A stretch of DNA of 64,000 bases from Solirubrobacterales bacterium (GCA_016712175.1 JADJRQ010000001.1:372001-436000); one strand, 5' to 3'; positions 9,807 to 18,415 are shown, counted from the first letter of the stretch. Made by a program: numbers and translations. Notes: generated by a model not told the origin, from the sequence alone.

Positions 9807-9851
9807 ACTGGGTGCGTTTTCTATACCTATGACGTAGTAAACGCACCCAGT
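9807..9851. terminator. Perfect 13-bp inverted repeat after the CoA transferase stop
   Basis: ACTGGGTGCGTTT (9807-9819) and AAACGCACCCAGT (9839-9851) are perfect inverted repeats around a 19-base loop. The repeat begins at the last base of the CoA transferase stop codon and ends before rlmN. Position favours a transcription terminator for the minus strand. The loop is unusually long and no T-run follows, so a Rho-independent assignment is only probable. Confidence 0.6.
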
Positions 9852-10978
9852 CATCGTGATTTGAGCCAGGCCCGGATCTCTTCGCCCTGCTCGTCGATCG
9901 CCGGTGGTGCCGAGCGGGTCTCGGCCGGAGTTGCAGAGAGGCTGATCGGGGAACGTGAAGTTCTGATGCCATCGATCTCGTCGATCGGGTCGAGACCAAG
10001 CGATTCGGCGAGCCGGTAGCCGCCTTCAACGTCGTTGACCGGCCCTGCCGGGACCCCCGCGTCACCCAGGGCCCCCGACCAGTACTCCGCCGAGTCCAGG
10101 CGCAGGCGAGCTTCCAGCTCGACTCGCAGTTCGTCCCGGTTTGTGACACGATCGGAGTTCGTGAGAAATCTTGGATCCTCGATCAGCGAAGGGGCGCCGA
10201 TCGTGGTCGCGAGCCGGCTGAACTGCAGGTCGTTTCCGGCACAGATCATCAGTGGTCCGTCCGCGGATTGATAGGTACTGAACGGTTCGATGCTCGGATG
10301 AGTATTGCCGAGACGGGTCGGTGACTCACCGGTGTTCAGGTAAGAAGACCCCTGGTTCGCGAGCGCTGCGAGCGCGGTCGACAGCAGGTCGATCGATACC
10401 CGTTGGCCGACCCGGTCCCGGTCTCTCGCCCTGAGGGCCGCGAGGATTCCGGTGGCAGCATTGAGCCCGGCGATCACATCGACCAGGGCGACGCCCACCT
10501 TGTGGCCACCCCCCTCCGCCGGACCCGTCACCGACATCAAGCCGCTCAGGGCCTGGACCAACGGGTCGTACCCGGGTAGCTCCCGGCCACCCGCCTCGCC
10601 GAATCCCGAGATCGAGCAGTAGACGATGCCGGGGTTCTTCATCGCCACCGCCTCGTAGCCCAGCCCGAACCGGTCCATCGTGCCCGGCTTGAAATTTTCG
10701 ATGAGAACGTCGGCCCGCCGGGCCAGCTCCTGCGCCAGGACAAGGTCGCCCGGGTCCTTGAGGTTGAGCACCACCGACCGCTTGTTCCGGTTGACGGTCA
10801 GGAAGTAGGTGGCTCGGCCTTCGTCGTCGGTCGGCGGCTGCCAGGTTCGGGTTTCGTCGCCCGCAGGTGACTCGACCTTGACCACATCTGCACCCAGGTC
10901 CCCAAGGGTCATCGCCGTCAGGGGGCCGGCCAGGACCCGGCTGAAGTCGGCGACCAAGAGACCATCCAGAGCACTCAT
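9851..10978 (-). CDS. CaiB/BaiF (class III) CoA transferase family protein
   Basis: Transfers CoA between carboxylic acids; the substrate is unknown. 375 residues from the ATG at 10978 (MSALDGLLVADFSRVLAGP), the normal class III N-terminus. The frame is open further upstream, but that extension runs into the divergent ABC gene. Family features are GDLGADVVKVE (~35-45), NRNKRSVVLNL, and the region PGYDPLVQALSG holding the Asp expected to form the acyl-enzyme anhydride. No dedicated acyl-CoA ligase or dehydrogenase gene sits beside it, so pathway context is lacking. Divergent from the ABC exporter across 16 bases, so their promoters must overlap coding sequence. Confidence 0.88.
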   Translation of the reverse strand: MSALDGLLVADFSRVLAGPLTAMTLGDLGADVVKVESPAGDETRTWQPPTDDEGRATYFLTVNRNKRSVVLNLKDPGDLVLAQELARRADVLIENFKPGTMDRFGLGYEAVAMKNPGIVYCSISGFGEAGGRELPGYDPLVQALSGLMSVTGPAEGGGHKVGVALVDVIAGLNAATGILAALRARDRDRVGQRVSIDLLSTALAALANQGSSYLNTGESPTRLGNTHPSIEPFSTYQSADGPLMICAGNDLQFSRLATTIGAPSLIEDPRFLTNSDRVTNRDELRVELEARLRLDSAEYWSGALGDAGVPAGPVNDVEGGYRLAESLGLDPIDEIDGIRTSRSPISLSATPAETRSAPPAIDEQGEEIRAWLKSR

Positions 10979-10994
10979 GTCAACATGGTGACGG

Positions 10995-11759
10995 ATGAAC
11001 CCTCCAGCCGCTCTCGACATCAAAGGCCTGACCAAACGCTACGGCGACGGCACCCTCGCGCTCGATGATCTCGACCTCGAGGTGCCCGACGGCAGCTTCT
11101 TCGGGCTGCTCGGCCCGAACGGCGCCGGCAAGACGACCCTGATCGGCGCCGTCTGCAACCTGGTCCGCCCGACCAGCGGCGAAATCAGAGTCTTCGGCAA
11201 TCCGGGAGGAGGCATGATGGCCCGCCGGATGATCGGCATTGCCGAACAGGAACCGAACCTCGACAAGTTCCTCACCGTGTACGAGACGCTGCTCTACCAC
11301 GGCGGGTATTACGGAATGGGCCGCGAAGAGGCAGGCGAGCGCGCTGAGCAGATGATCGACGCCTTCGACCTGCGCAACAAGCGCGACGTGGAAGCGCCCA
11401 AACTGTCTGGCGGCATGCGTCGCCGCCTGCTGCTCGCGCGCGCACTGCTCCACCGCCCCAACCTGGTGATCCTCGACGAGCCGACCGCCGGGGTCGACCT
11501 TGAGCTTCGCCACGAACTCTGGAGCTACATCCGCGTGCTTCACGAGCAGGGCACAACGATCCTGCTCACCACCCACTACCTCGAAGAGGCCGAAGCGCTC
11601 TGCGACGAGATCGCCCTGATCAGCGGGGGCAAGATCGTCGCCCGAGACACGGCCGCCGGCCTGAAAGTCAGCCACGGTGCCGAGACGCTGGAACAGGTGT
11701 ACCTGAAGACGGTTGCCGGCGGCAGGATCGCCCTGGCCGAGGAGGCGGCGCGGGCATGA
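10995..11759 (+). CDS. ABC-2 type exporter ATP-binding protein (DrrA-like)
   Basis: ATPase subunit of a two-gene exporter. 254 residues: Walker A GPNGAGKTT (~38-46), signature LSGGM (~136), Walker B LVILDEP (~156-162) and the His switch TTHYLEEAE. Closest in style to daunorubicin-resistance and multidrug ABC-2 ATPases; the substrate is not inferable. Its TGA overlaps the ATG of the permease (ATGA), and the sequence GAGGAGG inside its end can serve as the permease ribosome binding site. Confidence 0.93.
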   Translation: MNPPAALDIKGLTKRYGDGTLALDDLDLEVPDGSFFGLLGPNGAGKTTLIGAVCNLVRPTSGEIRVFGNPGGGMMARRMIGIAEQEPNLDKFLTVYETLLYHGGYYGMGREEAGERAEQMIDAFDLRNKRDVEAPKLSGGMRRRLLLARALLHRPNLVILDEPTAGVDLELRHELWSYIRVLHEQGTTILLTTHYLEEAEALCDEIALISGGKIVARDTAAGLKVSHGAETLEQVYLKTVAGGRIALAEEAARA

Positions 11760-12633
11760 GCAAGGCAAAGGTCGGAATCACTCACATGGGCATTGTGGGT
11801 CTCGTGGCGGCCTCGAACCTGATTGACCCCGGTTCAAGTTGACTCCGCTGCCCCCGGTTCAAGTCGAGCCACATCCTTGGCGTGGACTCGCGTGGCTTTC
11901 CCGCCGCGAGTGCCACCGCGTGCTCAAGCTCTGGAAGCAGACGATCCTCGCTCCGGTGATCGCCGCCCTGCTCTTCATGGTGGTTTTCGGACTCTCCCTC
12001 GGCAACAGCATCTCCGAAATCAACGGTTTCGAGTACCGGGTCTACATCGTTCCCGGATTGATCGCGATGGCGATGGCCCAGGCCGCGTACTCGAACAACT
12101 CAAGCACGATCTTCCAGGCGAGAAATGACCGCTACCTGGACGACATCCTCTCGGCGCCGATGCCGGCCTGGCAGGTCCACCTCGGCTACCTGATCGGCGG
12201 CGCGATGCGGTCGCTGCTGATCGGAGTCGTACTCACCGCCTTCGCCCTGCCGATTACCGGCGCACCGTTGGTCCACCCCGCCGAGGCCCTGCTGGCGGTA
12301 CTGCTTCTGACCACCGCTTTCGGTGCGCTCGGCATCATCGTCGGTGTATACGCCCAGTCCTGGGACAACCAGTCCTTCATCAACAACATCGTGATCCTGC
12401 CGCTGATCTTCCTCGGCGGCGTCTTCTATTCGGTCAGCCGCCTTGGTTCACCCTGGGAGCAGATCTCGCACCTCAACCCGCTCTTCTACGTGGTCGACGC
12501 CACCAGGCACGGCTTCCTCGGTTCAAGCGACGTCAATCCGGTGATCTCACTGTCGATCGTCGCCGTGATCACGATCGGCCTGGTCAGCTGGTCGCAGTAC
12601 CTCTTCAGCACCGGACACCGTCTCAAGCCCTGA
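11756..12633 (+). CDS. ABC-2 type transporter permease (start region probably frameshifted)
   Basis: Membrane subunit of the exporter. Six hydrophobic helices; typical ABC-2 features are LAPVIAALLFMVVFG at the first helix, the cytoplasmic RNDRYLDDILSAPMP loop and FLGGVFYSVSRL near helix 5. The ATG at 11756 has a strong GAGGAGG site and ATGA coupling to the ATPase, but its frame stops at 11842. The permease frame is open only from the TTG at 11839. One missing base around 11800-11838 would join them. Otherwise the protein starts at the poorly supported TTG. A 13-base direct repeat (CCCCGGTTCAAGT at 11827 and 11852) covers this junction. Confidence 0.8.
11827..11864 (+). repeat. Short direct repeat in the permease start region
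   Basis: CCCCGGTTCAAGT occurs at 11827-11839 and again at 11852-11864, period 25. It coincides with the frame break between the coupled ATG (11756) and the permease frame, so it could mark a small tandem duplication or slippage site. It resembles a tRNA T-arm string, but no tRNA folds here. Confidence 0.6.
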
Positions 12634-12642
12634 CCGCGTTCT

Positions 12643-12681
12643 GGCAATGATTTCCTATCCCTGAACCATGAAATCGTTGCC
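12643..12681. terminator. Hairpin between convergent genes, GGCAAYGATTT family
   Basis: GGCAATGATTT (12643-12653) pairs with AAATCGTTGCC (12671-12681), 11 bp with one G-U pair and a 17-base loop. It lies between the convergent stops of the ABC permease (12633) and the 118-residue protein (12693). That position fits a bidirectional terminator. The same stem sequence recurs at 30841-30889 and 30951-30995. Confidence 0.6.
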
Positions 12682-12692
12682 GCAAGGTTCAG

Positions 12693-13049
12693 TCAGGTAT
12701 CGAGGTCCGGGATGTAGGTGGCAACGTGGCTATTGATCGTCTCTCGCACCCACTGCTTCTCGGCTGAATCGGCCATTCGGTATCGGCCGATCAGCATCGC
12801 CTGGTCGTCGAGCGGCAGGCCGCTGATTTCCCAGGCGACCACGAGGCGCTCGAAGAGCAGTTCGGTCCGGCGGCGCCAGATGTCGTCGACGCTGGCGGCG
12901 TCGGAAACCATCTCGGTCTTGATCTTCTTGACCGATCCGGAGGAGAGCTCCTGCCGGAGGGTGAGCACGTTGCCCTCCGGGTCGGCGTAAATCGAGGTCG
13001 CGCCTTTGTCCTTAGGTTGCCGCTTCCGACGGTTTTTCTTCTTCGCCAT
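12693..13049 (-). CDS. Small conserved hypothetical protein, basic N-terminus
   Basis: 118 residues from the ATG at 13049; a longer frame exists only as shadow of the upstream gene. The first ~16 residues are highly basic (MAKKKNRRKRQPKDKG). The rest is predicted helical and charged (TLRQELSSGSVKKIKTEM, WRRRTELLFERLVVAWE), with no transmembrane segment and no motif I recognise. It overlaps the end of the membrane protein gene 13012-14145 by 38 bases in another frame, so the two are probably co-expressed. Function unknown. Confidence 0.72.
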   Translation of the reverse strand: MAKKKNRRKRQPKDKGATSIYADPEGNVLTLRQELSSGSVKKIKTEMVSDAASVDDIWRRRTELLFERLVVAWEISGLPLDDQAMLIGRYRMADSAEKQWVRETINSHVATYIPDLDT

Positions 13050-14145
13050 CGACTTCATCTTGACGATCCCGGAGCTCGGCATCACCGAGGCCGCCGAAGT
13101 GGTGCTTTTTCTGGTTGTCCTGTGTCGCCAGTTCGGAGATCGCGGCGTAGAGGACCACGTCGAGCAAGAGTCCGAAGACCGCCCCAAACTGGGCTTCCAC
13201 AAAGGAAAAGACCCGCGTGACGAAGATCGAGACGAGGAAGGCCCGGCCGAACCACGAGTAGGCGGCTTGGTGTTCGTCCTTGCGCATCTTGAACGCACCG
13301 ATTCCGATGAAGATCACCGAGGCGAGAATCGACAGGGCGCGGGCAACACTGAGGAAGTTGACGCTGCCCACTGGGACATTGTCAGAAGTCTGGGTCTCGA
13401 TGCCGAGATCGAGCTGAATGTCGAGCAGACCAATCAGCGAAATCACACCCCAGGCGATCACGATCCGGATCACCCATTTGCCGAAGTTCGGCTTTTCGGT
13501 AATCGCCGTGATGCGATTGTGGACCCGGTCGATGAACTGGGCGAGCCGCGACGGCTGCTTGTCGGGTGCCAGGACCGCGTCCCGGAAATAGCCGCGGATC
13601 CGCTCGACGCGGGGGTCATCGGGGTCGGACTGGTCGAGCAGCTGGTTGGCGACCTCGAGTTCGTCACGGCGGAACTCGCCGGTGACCGTCGCGGGAAGGA
13701 AGGCCATGGCGTTGGCTAATGCGGTCTTCTGGTCAAGAACCTGGCGCCGTGAAAGTTCCCGGGTGATCAGGAAGAGGATGATGAAAACGATGTAGATGAT
13801 GCCGGCGGCCGGCTTGTAGAAGTAGTTGTTGTCGGAGGTGATGAACTTGCCGAGCTCATCGATGAAGAAGCCGAAACCGATGCCGCCGATGATCGCCGAG
13901 GCGGTCCGGCCTCCGCGGTTGAGATAGATCAGACCGACCCAGATCGCGATCAGCATGAAGATGCCGCCGTAGAGCAGATGGGCGATGTGGAGCCCACCGC
14001 CACCGAGCTGCGGATAGTTGGTCAGCCAGAGCTGCGTCCGGATCACCAGGATCATCGTGACCGAAGCGAGCAAAAACCACTCGAGCTTCTGTACGAAGTC
14101 GAAACGACGGACCGGATTATCGATCAGCTTCGGTCGCGTTGGCAC
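13012..14145 (-). CDS. Multi-pass membrane protein of unknown function
   Basis: 377 residues from the GTG at 14145. Four helices lie in the N-terminal ~130 residues, a soluble stretch of about 90 residues follows, then three to four helices at ~215-350 and an acidic tail rich in Glu/Asp. The first half has the conserved-looking GFGFFIDELGKFI. The soluble centre (RVERIRGYFRDAVLAP) is charged and helical. I do not recognise the family. A sigma-B-like promoter (14157-14181) ends about 12 bases before the start, implying a very short leader. It is followed by, and overlaps, the small basic protein gene. Confidence 0.8.
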   Translation of the reverse strand: MPTRPKLIDNPVRRFDFVQKLEWFLLASVTMILVIRTQLWLTNYPQLGGGGLHIAHLLYGGIFMLIAIWVGLIYLNRGGRTASAIIGGIGFGFFIDELGKFITSDNNYFYKPAAGIIYIVFIILFLITRELSRRQVLDQKTALANAMAFLPATVTGEFRRDELEVANQLLDQSDPDDPRVERIRGYFRDAVLAPDKQPSRLAQFIDRVHNRITAITEKPNFGKWVIRIVIAWGVISLIGLLDIQLDLGIETQTSDNVPVGSVNFLSVARALSILASVIFIGIGAFKMRKDEHQAAYSWFGRAFLVSIFVTRVFSFVEAQFGAVFGLLLDVVLYAAISELATQDNQKKHHFGGLGDAELRDRQDEVDGEEEKPSEAAT

Positions 14146-14156
14146 GAATCAATCCT

Positions 14157-14181
14157 ATGCCCGCGGGCGGCGGCCGGAAAC
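14157..14181 (-). promoter_or_regulatory. Candidate sigma-B/F type promoter
   Basis: On the minus strand GTTT (14181-14178), a 15-base spacer, then GGGCAT (14162-14157). This matches the sigma-B/F consensus GTTT-N14-16-GGGTAT with one mismatch in the -10. It lies directly before the membrane protein start at 14145. A sigma-B/F-like gene is encoded at 47967. Confidence 0.45.
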
Positions 14182-14209
14182 GCCCTGAGCGCCGCCTGAC
14201 TTCGTCGAC

Positions 14210-14261
14210 GCCCGGAATGGTCAGCTCACGTACTGAGTACTATCGCGGACGCATTCCGGGC
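14210..14261 (-). terminator. 10-bp perfect stem downstream of the CocE hydrolase
   Basis: GCCCGGAATG (14210-14219) and CATTCCGGGC (14252-14261) form a perfect stem around a 32-base loop that itself contains GTAC-TGA-GTAC. It lies 45 bases past the CocE stop and ahead of the next minus-strand gene. No T-run follows on the minus strand, so it is a probable terminator only. Confidence 0.5.
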
Positions 14262-14306
14262 TTTACTCCTTGCCAGCCGGTCGCAGGACGCTCCCGGCCA
14301 CCACCC

Positions 14307-16913
14307 TTACCCCCCGTTACTTGCTGGAACGAAGGTACGGCTGGGCTGACCGCGCAAGGCGGTCGGTTCGGGCAACGGGTTGCCTTTGGCCGTCTGACCG
14401 GGGATGACCGGGAGGACCAGCTTCGACGGAGTGGCTCCGCCGAGTCCGATCGTATTGGTCGTCTTGCCCTTCTCGATCGTGTCGAAATCCCAGATCGTCC
14501 AGTCGCCGCCGGGTGCCTGGACGTTGATCCGGATCTTCGAGCCGGCACGGAAGACGTGCGCGACCGGGAAGATCTGGACCCGGGTCAGGTTGAACTTGCC
14601 CTCCTTGAGCGGAGCGCCGTCCTCCTTCAGCCAGGTCTGGATCGGGTCGTCGGCGGTCGAGGCCGAAGGGTCGACCTTTCGGTGCGATGCCCGCAGCCAG
14701 CCGTTCTGTACGTAGGTCTCCTTGCCATCCGGCCGGACTTCGGTCAGCGTGGCCTGGAGGTCCGTGTTCGGCATGTTCGACTTGAGATACAGGTCGAGGC
14801 TGGACGGGCCGGCGATGAAGGTGTCCTTCGTCATCGCGGGTGTGATGAACCCGAGGCCCTTGTTCTTGACGACCGGCTTCCAGTTGTACGGCGGCTGAGC
14901 CTTCCAGGAGTCGCCCTGGGCGTTTGCCCCGAGCGTCCTCGCCGGACGTGCCTTCGGATCGGAGAGATAGCTCGCCGAAGAGGCCGTGCCGGGCTTGGCC
15001 GAGCTCATCTTGCCGTCGGTACCGAGGTAGTACCCAGTCGGCTTGAGATTCGGGATCGGCCAATCCTTGAAGTCGGCCTCCCACTTCGCCCCAATTGATC
15101 CAGGCTGTCCCGGGATCGCGGCGCCGTTGTCCATGAGGATGCGGATCCGTGGATCCTTCCGGAACGTCGCCTTGGCCTTGGCCAGGTTCGCCGGCGTGTT
15201 CGGCGTCAGCGCGAAACGCGTCGGCTCGATCGGCAGGGCCGTGGACTCGGCCAGCAACTCGTAGAGGACCGGGCCAGCCGCGGTCATGATCGGCGAGACA
15301 GGGGGGACCCTTCCGTTGCCGGTAAACAGACTCATGAACTCAGACCAGCGGGTGATCGTTTTCGGGCCGAGCGAGTCGACGTGGACGCCGTTCTGCATGG
15401 TGACCCAGACGTCCTTGTTCGACTTCGAGAGGTTCTTCACAGCCTCGGTCCAGTGTCCGCCGGTCTGCTCGTCCTGGAAAGCACCGACCCAGAAGACCGG
15501 CACGTTGATGTCCTTGACCCAGGCGCCCGGTGAGCGCTTGGCGAAGAGCCTTGGCGTGCGATACGGATTCGTCTCGATCAGTTTGTTGTAGTCACGGGTC
15601 TGAAGCCGCATCGTCTGGTTGGCCAGGCAGTGTTGTTTCTGCTGCTCACGCAGGGGTTCCGCGACGTCGGGGTCGCCGTTCTTGCTCATCTCACGCGCCC
15701 AGGGCTGACCGCCTTCGGGGGCAGGTTCGGCATCGTGGGCGCGCTCGGTGATCCAGCTGTAAGCGAAGCCGCTGTTGAAGATTCCTCCAGGGAATCCGGT
15801 TCCGTAGTAGACATCATCAGTCACCGAAAGTGGCGAAACGGACGAGAGGTGCGGAGGCCGGGTGCCGGCAGTGAAGAGCTGTGAGATCCCCGAGAAGGAG
15901 ATTCCGCCCATTCCCACCTTGTGACCCTGCGCCCAGTCCTGGGCCGCGACGGTTTCGATCGCGTCGTACCCGTCATAGGTGGTCGGCCAGCCGAACAGGT
16001 CGAATGCTCCGCCCGAACAGCCGGAACCACGCATCTGGACGCTGACGGTGGCGAAGTCGAGCAGCGGGCCGATGATCGAACCGACCGCCGTGGAAGTTGC
16101 CGGTGCAAGGGGGTCGTCGCCAACCGTGGGGTTAGGTGCGCCCGGCGGCAGGAGACCTTCGGGAATCAGACCCTCTGGAATCACGCCAGAGGGAATGAAT
16201 CCACCAGCGGCTCCACCAACGAGAGCAGTGAGCGAATCGTGAGGGGCGGCCGTCTGGTAGCCCGAGTACTCGACGAAAGTCGGGAAGGGACCATCGCTCA
16301 TCGACTTGCCCAAAGGCAGACGGACGGTCATCGCGAGTTCGGTGCCATCACGCATCGTCACGTAGTTGAGTCCCTTGTGGAGAGCCTGACCGTCGTAGAA
16401 CGATTGTGGGGGATTCTCCCCCGGCTTCATGACCCGGAACTTCGCGGTGCCCCGGGACTTCCAGATCATCTTCTTGAAGGTCTTCCTGCCCCGCTTGACC
16501 TTCTTGAACTTCCTCTTGCCTTTGGGAGTACGAACCGTGTAAGTGGCACCCGGAGTGACGTCGTAGAAGATCGCGGAACCATACGAGTCAGCCCTGAGCT
16601 TCCGGACGATCCTGTTCCTGCGGCTGATCAGGAGAAGCTTGGAACCCGGAGCTGCATTTTTCACATACGCATCACCGACGCTGCCACGGGCCGTGTACGG
16701 CGCCGCGGCGGTGATCTTCGGTGCCTTCTTGTACTTAGCCTTCTTCTTGTGATGCTTCTTCTTGTGGTGTGACTTCTTGTGGTGCTTCTTCTTGTGGTGA
16801 GCCTTCTTGTGCGTCGGTTTCGCACCGACTGCAGTCGTCATCGCTCCGCCTACCAGGGCGAGTCCTGCAATGGCTACGGCCACTGCGGCCAGATACAAAC
16901 GAATGCTGCGCAA
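14307..16913 (-). CDS. Secreted CocE/NonD (peptidase S15-like) hydrolase, paralogue 1
   Basis: Predicted extracellular alpha/beta hydrolase of the CocE / X-Pro dipeptidyl-peptidase type. 868 residues from the TTG at 16913, preceded by GGAGGAAG. A signal peptide (~30 residues) is followed by an extreme Lys/His-rich stretch (THKKAHHKKKHHKKSHHKK and onward, ~35-65) and a small beta domain. The catalytic domain starts near 200: oxyanion region MRGSGCSGGAFDLFG, nucleophile motif GMGGISFSG, probable acid in AFQDEQTGG and His in QNGVHVDSLGP. A C-terminal jelly-roll-like domain ends at FVPASNGG. Esterase/amidase substrate unknown. Paralogous along its length to the gene at 53535. A sigma-B-like promoter lies upstream at 17008-17032. 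Confidence 0.88.
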   Translation of the reverse strand: MRSIRLYLAAVAVAIAGLALVGGAMTTAVGAKPTHKKAHHKKKHHKKSHHKKKHHKKKAKYKKAPKITAAAPYTARGSVGDAYVKNAAPGSKLLLISRRNRIVRKLRADSYGSAIFYDVTPGATYTVRTPKGKRKFKKVKRGRKTFKKMIWKSRGTAKFRVMKPGENPPQSFYDGQALHKGLNYVTMRDGTELAMTVRLPLGKSMSDGPFPTFVEYSGYQTAAPHDSLTALVGGAAGGFIPSGVIPEGLIPEGLLPPGAPNPTVGDDPLAPATSTAVGSIIGPLLDFATVSVQMRGSGCSGGAFDLFGWPTTYDGYDAIETVAAQDWAQGHKVGMGGISFSGISQLFTAGTRPPHLSSVSPLSVTDDVYYGTGFPGGIFNSGFAYSWITERAHDAEPAPEGGQPWAREMSKNGDPDVAEPLREQQKQHCLANQTMRLQTRDYNKLIETNPYRTPRLFAKRSPGAWVKDINVPVFWVGAFQDEQTGGHWTEAVKNLSKSNKDVWVTMQNGVHVDSLGPKTITRWSEFMSLFTGNGRVPPVSPIMTAAGPVLYELLAESTALPIEPTRFALTPNTPANLAKAKATFRKDPRIRILMDNGAAIPGQPGSIGAKWEADFKDWPIPNLKPTGYYLGTDGKMSSAKPGTASSASYLSDPKARPARTLGANAQGDSWKAQPPYNWKPVVKNKGLGFITPAMTKDTFIAGPSSLDLYLKSNMPNTDLQATLTEVRPDGKETYVQNGWLRASHRKVDPSASTADDPIQTWLKEDGAPLKEGKFNLTRVQIFPVAHVFRAGSKIRINVQAPGGDWTIWDFDTIEKGKTTNTIGLGGATPSKLVLPVIPGQTAKGNPLPEPTALRGQPSRTFVPASNGG

Positions 16914-17007
16914 GATGCTTCCTCCAAGATCCCTAGATTTAAGTCCGGCAGCCGCTCCCCAAGGCCTTCCTCGAATGAACGCTGCACAACGACCTGTCAA
17001 AGGACAA

Positions 17008-17032
17008 TTACCCGGCACCCGCCTATATAAAC
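17008..17032 (-). promoter_or_regulatory. Candidate sigma-B/F type promoter upstream of CocE hydrolase
   Basis: Minus strand: GTTT (17032-17029), 15-base spacer, GGGTAA (17013-17008). Five of six -10 bases and the whole -35 match the sigma-B/F consensus. It gives a leader of about 90 bases to the TTG start at 16913. Confidence 0.5.
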
Positions 17033-17048
17033 GTCGAGTTTCTGAGGA

Positions 17049-18164
17049 TCAGGCGCTGTTTGTGGCCGAATCGAGAATCGGGCGCACGTTTTCGCCGAAG
17101 CGCAGGGCTTCTTCGAGGTGCGGGTAGCCGGAGAGGATGAACTCGTCGATGCCGACCTCCCGGTACTCAAGGAGGCGATCGGCCACCTGCTGGTGACTTC
17201 CGACCAGAGCAGTGCCGGCGCCTTCGCGGACCAAGCCGATCCCTGCCCAGAGGTTCGGGGCTATCACGAGATCGTCGCGGTTGCTGCCCTGGACGAGCTC
17301 GGTCATTTCGCCTGACCGACCGACTCCATGCGGGCGAACTTCTCCTGGGCCTTCCTGACGGCCGCGGGGTCCGAGTCCGTCGAGGATCCGGTCGGCTTCC
17401 AGCCAGGCCTCTTCCTCGGTGTCGCGGGAGATCACGTGGATACGCAGACCGTAAGAGAGCTCCCGCTCTTCTTCCCTGGCACGCGCCTTCATCACCTCCA
17501 CCTTCCCGGCCACCGATTCGACCGGCTCGCCCCACGTGAGATAGACGTCGGCATAGTGAGCGGCAACTGCCTGACCAGCCGGTGAGGTTCCGCCGAAGTA
17601 GACCTGGGGCGGGTCGAGGTCTTCGAGCTTGCGCCGCAGACCGCCCTGCTCGAGCTTGAAGAATTCGCCTTCATGGTCGTAGGTCTCGCCCGTCCACGAC
17701 CGCTTGAGGATTTCGAGGAACTCGCCGGTGCGTCGGTACCGCGAATCCTTGTCGAGGTGGTCACCAAACGACTTCTGTTCAACGGGATCACCTCCCGTGA
17801 CGACGTTCACCAGCAGGCGGCCGTTGGTCAGCCGGTGGAAAGTGGCCGACTGGTGGGCGGCCCAGGCCGGCTGGGCCGAATCCGGCCGGAAGGCCACGAT
17901 GAACTTCAGACGCTCGGTGTGCTGGGCGACGGCAGCACAGGTGACCCACGCGTCTTCACAGCCAGAGCCGGTCGGGGTGAGCACGGCTTCGAAACCGGCC
18001 CGTTCGGCAGCTTTCGCTACTTCGGCGAGATACGCCACGTCGGCGTTCCTGGTGACGTGCTGCTGGCCGGCGACGTCGACGACGTTGGTCACGTTGCGGC
18101 CATCACCGGAAGTCGGGAGGAACCAGTGCCATTTGGGCTGTGGACGGGGGTCGAACAAGGTCAT
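17049..18164 (-). CDS. ssuD: SsuD-like alkanesulfonate monooxygenase, FMNH2-dependent (two compensating frameshifts)
   Basis: LLM-class flavin monooxygenase that releases sulfite from alkanesulfonates using FMNH2 and O2. 371 residues, family length. SsuD-like features: WFLPTSGDGR near the N-terminus, HPT-like FRPDSAQPAWAAHQSATFHRLTNGRLLVNVVTGG split around residue 100, and the C-terminal PNLWAGIGLVREGAGTALVG and LSGYPHLEEALRFGE. Between 17374 and 17309 the protein reads abnormally (GPRGRQEGPGEVRPHGVG). The next frame gives the expected DPAAVRKAQEKFARMESVGQ. A +1 near 17372 and a -1 near 17310 therefore look like paired indels. No ssuABC transporter or ssuE reductase is adjacent, so the substrate is unproven. 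Confidence 0.85.
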   Translation of the reverse strand: MTLFDPRPQPKWHWFLPTSGDGRNVTNVVDVAGQQHVTRNADVAYLAEVAKAAERAGFEAVLTPTGSGCEDAWVTCAAVAQHTERLKFIVAFRPDSAQPAWAAHQSATFHRLTNGRLLVNVVTGGDPVEQKSFGDHLDKDSRYRRTGEFLEILKRSWTGETYDHEGEFFKLEQGGLRRKLEDLDPPQVYFGGTSPAGQAVAAHYADVYLTWGEPVESVAGKVEVMKARAREEERELSYGLRIHVISRDTEEEAWLEADRILDGLGPRGRQEGPGEVRPHGVGRSGEMTELVQGSNRDDLVIAPNLWAGIGLVREGAGTALVGSHQQVADRLLEYREVGIDEFILSGYPHLEEALRFGENVRPILDSATNSA

Positions 18165-18415
18165 TTATTGAGTGGCTCACTCGACATTCGAGGCACGAAG
18201 CTATCAAACAAGCCAACCCAAGCCAGCGAGACTCCGCCTTTCCGTCCCACGCAAGCGGGTGGTGCACGGGGACGTCCTGGGCGTGGCTGGCGAGGAGTAA
18301 GCGAGCCGGTGAAGCGATTTGACCTCGGTCAATGAGCGAACCGTGCGAGCGTCGACGAAGTCCAGGCGCGTCCAGGTCGTTCCCGAGCGCTGCCCGCCGC
18401 CTCAGGCCACAGCCA
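18165..18415. other. 251-base intergenic region with long-range stem and palindrome
   Basis: No convincing ORF. CCTGGGCGTGGCTGG (18276-18290) can pair with CCAGGCGCGTCCAGG (18362-18376) in 14 of 15 positions, counting two G-U pairs. Inside lies TTGACC-TC-GGTCAA (18319-18332), a 14-base operator-like palindrome. It sits between the start of ssuD and the stop of the GST gene, both minus strand. It could be a leader or promoter region for ssuD, or a structured RNA. Confidence 0.4.

Noticed and set aside
11820..11870. Possible tRNA T-arm (GGTTCAAGTC)
   Set aside because: No acceptor, D or anticodon stems fold around either copy; the string lies in the permease start region.
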